From Agrocybe praecox (taxonomy: Eukaryota > Basidiomycota > Agaricomycetes > Agaricales > Agrocybaceae), in NCBI GenBank assembly GCA_964017145.1, contig OZ024840.1, forward strand, positions 4,030,001-4,094,000: a stretch of 64,000 nt of DNA. The letters are read 5' to 3'. Position 1 is the first letter of the stretch, and each line of letters begins with the position of its first letter. A program made the position numbers and the translations under genes. Of the stretch, positions 23,107 through 32,485 are shown one piece after another. Under the pieces are notes generated by a model. That model saw only the letters and a list, made by a program, of their open reading frames with translations. It did no database searches and was not told the origin of the DNA.

Positions 23107-23638
23107 GACCGATACACGCGCTTTTCGTAGCAATAGTAGTAGTAGTAGTAGTAGTTGACATTTACCCGTACAAATGAAAATACAAGTTTCATTTTCCAGC
23201 TGGCATCTCACACTGTCTTTTCATGACAGCTCGCTCGGCCTTGTGTTGAGAAAGCCGTGTCTATGAAATAATCTTGGATTAGCGATCAGATGAGCGCGCA
23301 ACCGATCAGCAAAATGGATATCGGCGCTTAATGCTTCTTCATAACAGTGCATCGTGTGAAAGGTTATCTTTGTTATCGGTCCGGAAGCTGAGTACTCCTT
23401 ACGTAGTCAAAGGTCCACCAAGCTATATAAGATAATAGAACCCATTTGAAATATATGGCCAATGGATGTGGCATTTTTTTACGAACTCATATTTACATAT
23501 CATCAACCCAAGTTGCTACTTTTTCTCCTCCTCTTATCTGTAAAAAATCTTGCCGCCTTTCCAACTCATTTTCTACGACGAAGGTTGAATCCCTGCTTCA
23601 AGAAAATTCCCAGCATGTTTTGTGATCCGGCATTACAC
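23107..23638. other. Region between genes C and D
   Basis: Convergent 3' flanks of C (plus) and D (minus). It contains the end of duplication unit 2 and a short run of AGT triplets at 23129-23156. No gene is seen. Confidence 0.4.
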
Positions 23639-24481
23639 CTAATCGAGGTCGAGTGTGTAGCTTTATGATTCAAGTCAGAAGAAAGAAAAGGCTCGACTTT
23701 ATGAAAGACCGCTTACTTAGTAGGTACGCTAGTCTGCTTCAACCCGTCAAGAGCAATAGGCGTCCCGAAGAGTCCTCCAATAGTGAATGCTCTGCACACA
23801 CATACAAAAAGAAACGTCACCAATGCTGCGTACACTTCAATTCAACCGCAACATAAAAGAAACTCACCGAACATTCGCATTGGTATCTGGTAAATCCAAG
23901 ACTCCAAACGGAATGATAACCAAAGAATTCTCTGCTCCCTGTGGGAGATTCACGTTGTTGATCGTTCCAGAATTTTTGGTACCGAGGGGAGGGACGACAA
24001 GACCAGGGGGAGAGAAGGTGTGCGTGAACTGGGCAAAGATCGTACCGTTGAGACCGGCGACGGCGGTTACTTTGTCAAGGGTGAGTTCGATTGCGAGTGG
24101 GTTCTTGACTGAAATATTAGAATGTTTTGTTAGCAATGAGGGAATGTTCTACTCGAAATTTGTGGACGCGTTTACCATCGAAGTTTATACTGCAGCGGAA
24201 CGAGATATTGAGCTATGTTAATAGCTAATAAAATAATATTTCCGACTGGTCTACTGACGATATTACATTGGTGGTGAGGGAGTCCAGCTATATCGAATGT
24301 TAACAGTGCAGTCGATAATTCAAGCCTAGATGCTTACAGTAATGAAGGCATTAATGTCCTTGACGAGACCAACACCGAGCGCGTTAATGATGTCAGCAGG
24401 GCCTGAAGCGTCGGTGGCTGGTATTGCGGATACAACGCCAGCAGTCGCCAATGCGAAGAGTGCAGCGAAACGGTAGTGCAT
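23639..24481 (-). CDS. Small secreted protein, microexon family, member D
   Basis: Exons 24338-24481, 24259-24287 (29 nt), 24176-24189 (14 nt), 23868-24108, 23717-23791 and 23639-23660 join to 174 residues. Signal peptide MHYRFAALFALATAGVVSA, then DIINALGVGLVKDINAFIT, LDSLTTNVIS, INFD and the core VKNPLAIELTLDKVTAVAGL. GTKNSGTINNVNLPQGAENS and GTPIALDGLKQTSVP follow, ending YTLDLD. Exon lengths match B and C except exon 1 (144 against 150). It is convergent with C. Intermediate in similarity between A and B/C. Function unknown; secreted. Confidence 0.88.
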
Positions 24482-26352
24482 TTTTCTGAAAGAGAGCAAG
24501 TGGAGATTGCCGAGGAAGTAAGGCCAAGGTTTGTTGTCCCGGAATTTGACGCAGGAAACAAGGTCGGCGTAGCAGTGTCGTATTTATACTAAATTTTTAT
24601 ATTATGTCCATATTTCATCTTTGCATACGAGTATAATTCTCACCAATCAAAGATATCTTGAGATCGAAGATGTCGAGGGGCGACTGTGCATAGCACCCGC
24701 GACCCAGACAAAAAAGTCCATTGGATATAGTTCTGTCTGCACGTTTGCAAGCGCTGTCAGAGTCGACTCTTTCACGTTATTTTCTAGTTATAAAACCATG
24801 ACAATTGGATGACGAGGAGCATGGCCTAACATTGGTGGGTGATCCAGGTACCTGTGATATCGAAGCATGAGAGAAGGAGAATAAACGATGGTCAGAGCAA
24901 GGGCAGTATAATAAGAAGAATTATACAAAAAAAACAAATGCATAGGAAAACAGTCGGAGAGAAATTACGGACCAAATCGCACATATATGTGTCTTGAAAA
25001 GCAGGAAAGCACGCTTTCGCCCTCCTCGCAGCGTTGGACCAAGGGAGCGGATACTTTGGATGAACTTCACACGTATTGAGGGCCACTTGCCGAAGTTAAA
25101 TATAACTTGCTTTGCCTTTCTATCCACGAAAAGGTGCATATATGCATTTTCTTTCCATGTTCAGACAATCACATTCATCGCTCAGGTCGAGGATCTATCC
25201 AGCTATGGTTGATGTACTCAGCACCATACCGAGGAATTGTCACAACACATGCCACGGACTCGTCTGGGATATTGAGTCCGTGTCACTGTAATAGCGGGCC
25301 TGAAGCTCGATTCGGCCCCGGGAACATAAGAGTCGGTGTAAAAGTTGCCCTTTAATACTTCATTACTTTCACTATGCACTTTGGGAGTATGGAGGGCCTG
25401 GAGCGATAGCGAGTAAATGAGATGCAGAGTAGTTGTTGAAGAGAAAAAGAGACAGAGCACGTACCAGCTTAATCAATTATCCCAGCGTCGATACATTGCC
25501 TGAGTGTCCATGATTGCAAAGGAACGAGTGCATATGTTCACCGCTTGGGAAACACAGACAAGACATTCTCGACTTGCCTGCCACATTCGACCAACAAAGC
25601 GAATATTTCTGACCAACTTCGCACGTATTTGAGGTCATAGACTAAATATATTCGCATTTTGATCCCCTATTCAAATAAAAAAAAGGAGCATACAAAAACT
25701 TCCTTTTCAGAGTCAATCACATTCCTAAGGAATCGGCTTGAAAGCTTACCTGCTGTACAACCAGTTCCGATAATGCCATAATAGGCGCTTGTTCATGTCC
25801 ACCGAACCTCGCACTCAAGCCTCAAATCATTCAGCGAGTATGTGAAGTGTCTGAGAGTGTCTGTCCCACTGGCTCGGTAAAATACATAAAACAGCTCGGT
25901 AATGGAACCCAAGGAGTAAACGCTTGATAGCCTGCTTTGCTGGCAATCCTTCGTTCCAGTTATTTCAGTCCTGACTGGCAGATCGTGGCATTTCCAAGTC
26001 AGTGTCTAACTCAGCAGTCTTTCGTCGGAGGCAGATGGATCATGGTGTATGGTATGAGTGGGATAGGACAGGCACGGATAAGGAATCCGAGACGTGATGC
26101 CGAAACGGATCAACACATCATGATCGAGATTGCCACTTTAGGACAAGATCATTTCGTTCTGGGGCCGCAATACAATGATAGAATTACAAGTGGTGCCGTT
26201 CACCGCCTCTCTCCTTGTCTCCTCCACCATCGCCTTTTCATTTTTGTTCTTCATCTCCGTCACTGCTGCTCTTTCTTCTCTTTGAGCTCCTACGGGCGTC
26301 CAAGAGACTGAAGACTGTTCCCTTGAATCATTATCTGACCTGCAGTTTCGAC
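24482..26352. other. Long intergenic region, with TATA box of gene D
   Basis: About 1.9 kb between divergent genes D and LysM. A TATAAATA on the minus strand at 24581-24588 fits the gene D promoter. A degenerate pair of similar stretches occurs at about 25060-25180 and 25610-25730 (both have CACGTATTgAGG followed by TAAATATA and later TCAATCACATTC-like sequence). No coding region is supportable. Confidence 0.4.
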
Positions 26353-27256
26353 ATGGGACGCTGGACACAATACGATGAGGTACGCCAATGGTGTATTTTA
26401 TTCGCTCCAACGAAATCTTCATCTAACCAATGACTTGGATATCAACGTACTATAGGATGAATACAGGCTGCCAGAAGGAATGAAGCGCATCGGATACGAC
26501 TCTGACTCTGGGAGGTACTACTTTCGTGACACCGATGGGACCATCTGGAAGGGCGGTGCAGGTGCAGAGTTCGGCGAGATGACCAAAGGTCTGCTCTGCT
26601 CTATATACTTATTTCCAAGAATAAAGGCTAAACACTCCTCTCAATTTACAGTGTCTAGCCTCCCAGCCGCATTACGACCAGAAGACACCGACCTTACCGT
26701 TGACGACGAGTCCTCAGGGACAGACGATTCGAGTCAGCGGCGTGGGCCAGGCCACGATCTTGAAGCTTCACCTCGCATAAGAAGCGGTGGATACCAGCAG
26801 CTCCTATCCAGCGACCACGTAAGCATCATACTCTCTTATTGCAGTTCCGAAATAGCTCCTACTATCCCTGTTCTATTTATATTGCAATATGTCGGGAACA
26901 TACACTCATCCTTCTCTTTCCAGACACGGTCCGTAGTGCATCAGAACTCGTATCGCTCACTTTTCCCCTTCTTCCTCATCATCGCTGTCATCCTACTGCT
27001 CGTTTGGCGCCTGCTTCTGTCTCCTGGTCTTTCTGCCGCACCATCCAAAAAATGCCCCGAAGGCACATCTGTACATTGGATCCAACCGGGCGAAAGCTGC
27101 TGGGAAGTATCCCGACAGTACGGATGGACACTGGAGAAATTCAAGGAAGTCAATCCCAAGGTCGTCTGCGACCCCCTTATGCCCGGCACTTCGGTCTGTC
27201 TCCCGCCTTCTCCCAGTAAAGCAAGGAAGCTGCAACCTCAGAGACGCAGGCTATGA
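26353..27256 (+). CDS. Membrane-anchored LysM-domain protein
   Basis: Exons 26353-26379, 26456-26588, 26652-26818 and 26924-27256 join to 219 residues. The N-terminal cytosolic part has a WW-like segment (IGYDSDSGRYYFRDTDG) and an acidic/serine-rich stretch (DLTVDDESSGTDDSSQ). One transmembrane helix (about residues 125-147, FLIIAVILLLVWRLLLS) has no signal peptide ahead of it, so type II orientation is likely. The C-terminal LysM domain (about residues 160-205) begins SVHWIQPGESCWEVSRQYGW and continues LEKFKEVNPKVVCDPLMPGT. LysM domains bind chitin or peptidoglycan-type glycans. A LysM held at a membrane rather than secreted is less usual in fungi; it could act in the ER/Golgi lumen or at the cell surface. 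Confidence 0.85.
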
Positions 27257-28146
27257 ACCTCCGATTATCTTGCTTGACTTTAAGCATGGCAGACACCTTG
27301 TTTTTCCGACGACATAATTCTTCCATATGGCCTACCTTCTCGACGACAGTATTGTCCATGCGACACCCGTTCTTCATTTTTCTTGTCCTCTTCCCACATT
27401 TCTATCCTACTCACGAATCTGCCACGTATTCCTACTTGCCTTTTTCAAAAGGTCTATTTTGACCCATCATGATATCACCACTACAACCCTCACCTTTGCA
27501 TACATGCGTACACCCCCCTCTCCACGCAGTTTTGATTTGATCTTGGAAGCATCTCGCTCGCATTTTTGGATTCATTCTCGTAAAATCCTCTATTCGAATG
27601 GAACTTTCTTTCTGCATCTTGTTATCTTTATCCTTCTTATCGCGTCTCTTTATTTGCTCATGATTCAGTTTCCCTTCTCTCCCTCGTTTCATTTCTCTTG
27701 AATTTTATCTTGGAAAAAGAGCTAGTTTCTTTACGGATAGATATCCTTTCATCATCACCTCTCTTCCTTCTTCATCTCTTCTTTCCCACCGCCGCCACTA
27801 CTATTTCAATTACTCGATCTTGTATTATACTTACGCTATTCCACCTTTCATGTATATGGGAGAGTGGATTAATGACACAAAGGATACATCAGATTCATTC
27901 TATTTAACTCTATTGTCAGGTTCTTCTAGAGATCATATGGCGGATCCAAGAGCTCGTGTTCTTCTCTCTGTTGGATTGGATATCGATTCGATAGATCCTA
28001 TCAACGAGCTGGTGCTAGTACTATCGTACGCGCCACTGGCAGTCGAGGCCGACTTCTTTGGACGATGGTATAAATCCTCGTCTTCACATCAAATCCCAGC
28101 AGACATCCAACTTCTTCAACGTTTATACTACGCCGATAGTTACACA
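27257..28146. other. Intergenic region
   Basis: T-rich 3' flank of the LysM gene and 5' flank of the next gene. ORFs here are short and of low-complexity composition; none is supportable. Confidence 0.4.
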
Positions 28147-28639
28147 ATGGGACTCTTCACCGCCATCTCAGCTCTCGCTCTATTCATCTCTATTCCATTC
28201 GCCGTAAGTTGAATTTCCTCGTCGATATTATATAGCTCGTGCGGCCGCAGATTCATCTAACTTCTTACTATATTTTATGCAGGCAGCCAGCATAAGACTC
28301 TGCACAGAGCCTCAGATGCGCGGTACCTGCTACGAATCTTTCGTCTCCAACAGCGGGCGATGCACCGACCTGGGAGCTGAATATGCTGGGCATGTGCAGA
28401 GTGCCATCGTCTTTGGCGTGGGTCCGCATGTGTGTACTTTGTTCGGGTACGTATGTACGATTCTCTTTGGTTACTATTTGCTGTACAGTTGGCAACTAGT
28501 AATGTACGTGGTTTTTTCTATTTCAAAATCCAGATCGGCTGGGTGTAAAGGCTCAAGCTACGAGATCACTGGCTCTACGCCCGACCTTGGGTCCTTCAAG
28601 GATAAAACCAAATCGTACCAGTGCGCGGGAGGGATCTAA
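28147..28639 (+). CDS. Beta/gamma-crystallin-like small secreted protein 1
   Basis: Exons 28147-28203, 28283-28446 and 28534-28639 join to 108 residues. Signal peptide MGLFTAISALALFISIPFA occupies exactly exon 1. The mature protein has the pattern LCTEPQMRGTCYE, GRCTDLG, HVCTLFG, GCKGSSYEI and YQCAGG: six cysteines spaced as in fungal beta/gamma-crystallin-type secreted proteins. The same architecture (signal-peptide exon, four-cysteine exon, two-cysteine exon) occurs at 36728, 44362-44808 and 45443-45884. Role unknown; such proteins are often induced in development or during antagonism. Confidence 0.78.
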
Positions 28640-29177
28640 AGATTTTTCCTCTCTCTAGGCCTCTCATCAAGTAACTGAGCCCCGATGAACCGTGTAAAAT
28701 ACGTACGTCCATACATCCTGAGAACATTTAACGATAATATAACGAGCATAAACAAGAAATATGGATGTATATGTATGTGTACTCAATGTAGAGGAGTATA
28801 CGTATAATGCAATTGCCAGTGATACTGCCAACATCGTGATCTGAGTCGCGGTTTCAAGATATGTATACAAGTTAATGAAGAACCGATGTATGTACGTTAC
28901 AGTAAAAATTCATGAGGAGGGGATTAAATGCTTATGATATGAAATAAGTCATGAGCAAGAAGAGAAAGTGGATGACAGGCAGAAATGAGATACCAAAGAG
29001 GAAAATAGCGTATATCGTTGTGTAAGTTTAGATATGCAAAATGTATTTGCTGACCAGACCAATTAATAACCGAAGACAGAGAAGTAAACAAGAAAGGGAG
29101 GCCTGAGAGGTTATACCCAGCCAGTGCTTTAAATGAAAATGAGCGGGCACTGAACATTGAGCAAGTTCCACAAGGCC
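28640..29177. other. Convergent intergenic region
   Basis: 3' flanks of a plus-strand and a minus-strand gene. AT-rich; no gene seen. Confidence 0.4.
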
Positions 29178-30850
29178 TCATGAGCTAGAATCAGGTGCCA
29201 ATACGACAGTATTCAACCACTGTCCAAGCGTTTTGCCTTCCCACTCGTGCACGATATTTTCCTTGAGCGCCGGGGATCCCTTTTCTAAGGCGTACCCGGG
29301 CGGGAGGAGGATGACTGCTGGGGAGTGAGACGGCGAGGGTGTGCAGCGGGTTTTGGACGCGGCAGGGGAAGGAGAGGTTGCGGAGGATAAGTGGGCTGGG
29401 CTGGTGAACCACGGATGTCGCATGGCGTCTTCGGCGCGTATCCTACTGGCGGATGGATAGACAAGGAAAGAGGAGATGAGGTCGAGGGCCATGAATGATG
29501 GGGATGAGGATGCAGAAAAAGAAGGATTTGTTGGAGGCAGAGTTTTGGAGGCAGATAACGATGGAGGAAGGTTGGGGAAGAGAGGAGGGAGAGGAACACT
29601 GTCTACGACGTTGAATACCACAGAAGTGGCTCCCGGAAGTTCTTCAAAGCCCTGAAAGAGTACTTAGTATATGTGTGCTGAGTGGGATAGATATGGCACC
29701 ACATACTGGCCAATTATCCTCTGTCGGTGTCCCAAAAATCTTGAAAATACTCCAAGCTAAACCAATTTCTCCTCTTTCCCCATTGAACAATGTATCTCTT
29801 TTCCATTGTGCACCAGGATAACCTATGCGCAAGTATTTGGGTACGATGAAAGGGGCGAGAGGTACATCCGCAGGATCAGCGTCAGGCTCGGTATCGTCGT
29901 CCTCGTCACCGTCGTCCTCGTCACCACTCTCCAATCTTAAAGCCGTGAAAAACTCTGCGAAGGTTGCTCCGATGGACCATAAGTCAACTGCACAGTGATC
30001 GTAATGTCTCGTCCCAAAGAGAAGTTCCGGAGCCCTATACGCTCGCGTTGATACTTCAAAATACAGCTTCCCGCGATACTCAGGCCAGAGATCATCGTTC
30101 TTCTCCAAGTCTGGCTCGTTCTCCTTCCATGAGACACCAAAGTCGATGAGTTTCACGCAGCCTTCTTTAGTCAACATGATATTCTCCGGCTTGATATCGC
30201 GGTGCCCTATACGACGATGTTCGTCGTGCAGGAAGGCGAGCGCGTCAAGGGTTTGGATCATTATTCCCTTTGCAATGGTGATGAATTGGGCTTGACGTAA
30301 TTTGGACGCAAATTCCTCTGGGACGTCCGTGGATGGAGGAAATGCATGAGGAGAGAAGTACGGAGAGGCAAGGATCGAGGAGAGTGACAGAGGGAGATAT
30401 GGCATATAGATGCTTAGCAGATTCTGCTCTTCGTCTCGGAAACTACCCATACTGAATATGATCTGTACGAGAGAAGAAAAACGTAGTATACCTTTTCAAA
30501 GTTACAAAGACGTTGAATGAAACATACATTCGGATGCAGCATTGAAGAAAGCAGCCTGAGCTCTTTCACAATATCGTGAGGCTCCCTAGCGAATTTTCGC
30601 AGCGTCGTAGCAGACTTGACGACGATCCACTGTGGTATGCCTGCCTCTATCGTCGTCCATACCCTTGAGACAGTCGCGAATGGACCTTCCTGTATAATGT
30701 CAAAATGGGATCCTGGCTACGAGGGAACACATTAGAACGTCAGCAAAAGAGTAATCCACCCAAAAGCAGGCTCACTGTGCTCAATATCCTGATCACGTCC
30801 GGCTGCACTTTCACCTCCCAAGTCAGGCTGGTCATCGGCGGCATGCTCAT
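29178..30850 (-). CDS. CDK-activating-kinase-like (Cak1/Csk1-type) protein kinase
   Basis: Exons 30776-30850, 30528-30716, 29707-30462 and 29178-29651 join to 497 residues. The N-lobe has a degenerate glycine loop (EGPFATVSRVW) and the lysine in WIVVKSATTL. The catalytic loop is HRDIKPENIM, the metal loop is DFGVSW, and the APE region is YRAPELLFGTRHYD followed by VDLWSIGATFAEFF, as in CMGC/CDK kinases. There is an acidic insert (GDEDDGDEDDDTEPDADPAD) before the GTPTEDNWP block. The C-terminus has a proline/serine-rich insert and RHPWF. Loss of the GxGxxG loop is a known trait of yeast Cak1. Likely phosphorylates CDK T-loops; assignment to Cak1/Csk1 is inference. It is divergent from the ankyrin gene with about 310 bases between start codons. 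Confidence 0.82.
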
Positions 30851-31160
30851 TACGAGAGACGAAACTTTTGGTTGGCGAAGAAGTTGATGATATAGTTTTG
30901 GGTTAACCCACAGAAAGACGGTGTGGGCACATTGCGGACGAGTCAGTCGCCGTCTGAATTGTTCCCCAAGGGCCCGACTAGAATGGCTGCGGAAGTGACG
31001 ACCCCTTGAACCCTGACCTCAACTAATTACTCGGCGCGACCCTAGCCGTTCCATTTACGGACTCTCTTGCTTTCTTTCATCTCCTCTCGACTTATACCTT
31101 TGTTTATATCCACTTTTCATTGGAAAGTTATAGAAATAAGACTATCGGGAATTATATAAC
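30851..31160. promoter_or_regulatory. Shared bidirectional promoter region
   Basis: 310 bases between the divergent start codons of the CDK-like kinase and the ankyrin gene. No separate gene fits, so both promoters must lie here. Confidence 0.55.
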
Positions 31161-32106
31161 ATGGAAGACGAGACGGTACGAGGAGCTTCAAACAGTGAGT
31201 TCTCGTTCGTGAACCTAGTACATAGCGGCAACCTCTAGGGGCATCGCGATGATCGCGACGAACAGATTGCTGATTAGATGTCCTGTACAGATGAGCGCCT
31301 GCTGGCTGCTGCCCGAGACGACAACGATGACTTGCTCCTCGAGATTTTCGAGGAGGGAAACTTTGATATCAACTGCCAGGATGGGTGCGTGCCACTGTTA
31401 TTACTTCGACCGCCGATGCGCAGCTCATGTCCTGTGCAATTTGCAGACTGGGAAACACCCGTATGTCCTATCTCTTACATTCCATATTACTCCGATTATC
31501 CTAACTAACCCAGTTCTCTATTCACAGCCCTACACAACGCGTACGTCGGGCCTCCAACGGGCAATCCCTAGCACGCTTTACGGATGATATTAAAACATTC
31601 TTATCCTACAGTGTAATGCATGGATCTACTGAAGTTCTCGAACACATCCTCTCACACGATGAATGTGACGTAGACCCCATAAACAGGATAGACAAAGCCA
31701 CACCGCTACATCTCGCAGTCCAGATCCCTCACACTGAACTGAGGCTTCACATCATCGAGAGTCTACTCGACGCTGGTGCAGACATGACGTACGTCCTTTC
31801 ACCTCAGGTTTTGATTTCAGAAATATCACTCAAACTCATACCATACTTCCTCTTGAATATACGACATAGTATTCAAGATAAGAATGGAGAAACATTTCTC
31901 GATCTTCTACCAGAAAACGACGCTAAATTACGTGCTCTGGTTCGCAAAACCCAAGTGCAGGCTACCGTCCAACGGGAGGAAGTTGTCGCCAGTGGTGAGT
32001 AATCCACACATTTTTTAAATGACCCAAGTACATCATTAATTATTAATTCCAATTCGATGAAGACGATGAAGACGCCGGCCCTGGTTCGGGATCAGATGAA
32101 GATTAA
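31161..32106 (+). CDS. Ankyrin-repeat protein, Yar1-like
   Basis: Exons 31161-31194, 31291-31384, 31447-31460 (14 nt), 31528-31540 (13 nt), 31612-31788, 31870-31994 and 32063-32106 join to 166 residues. After a short N-terminus come ankyrin repeats: NERLLAAARDDNDDLLLEIF, GLGNTPLHNAVMHGSTEVLE (this consensus spans the two microexons), then KATPLHLAV and HIIESLLDAGADMT, and DKNGETFLDLL. The C-terminus is acidic (DDEDAGPGSGSDED). Size and layout match yeast Yar1, a chaperone for ribosomal protein S3; that assignment is an inference. Without the two microexons the GNTPLHNA motif would be lost and the frame broken, which supports the model strongly. Confidence 0.85.
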
Positions 32107-32485
32107 GCAACACTGCGGATGGTTATTAATTTCTTTGCACGAGGCACCCCTGGTGGGATATAGGATGTAGACTTGGCTAATGATACCTTGATCGATTTCG
32201 TCTCTGAGAGAGAAATAAGAGAGAAAGCGTGCAGAGTTGGTGCAGAGGTTCACTATATGGCGCGACCAGAGCCATATGATTGCGTTAACCGAAAATAATG
32301 TGCACAGAAATTTTAAGTAAATTGTCTGTGCAGGCAAGAACAAATCTCGCTATTACTACTAGTAGCTCTAGAGACTAGCTAGACCGTCCACGACGCGCGT
32401 CAGTCCGATATTTTATTTATTCGCATCACGTGACTACATTATCTTACGCGCGTCGCGTTTGTCAAAACCTAGAAAAAATCCACTT
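32107..32485. other. Intergenic region with palindromic motifs
   Basis: 3' flank of the ankyrin gene and 3' flank of the ABCA pseudogene. It contains a TCACGTGA palindrome at about 32426 and GACGCGCGTC at about 32392; no gene. Confidence 0.4.

Larger units (their letters stand above)
21401..23588. repeat. Tandem duplication, unit 2 (contains gene C)
   Basis: Second copy of the block starting AACCCACTTGGGATGCTAC, including promoter, gene C and 3' flank. It is head-to-tail with unit 1 and separated from it by about a dozen bases. It lacks two segments present in unit 1 and carries an AGT/TAG triplet expansion near 23129-23156. High similarity in introns and flanks indicates a recent event. Confidence 0.85.

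Noticed and set aside
27253..27907. Hydrophobic ORFs between the LysM and beta/gamma-crystallin genes
   Set aside because: T-rich 3' and 5' flanking DNA; low-complexity translations with no consistent splice structure.
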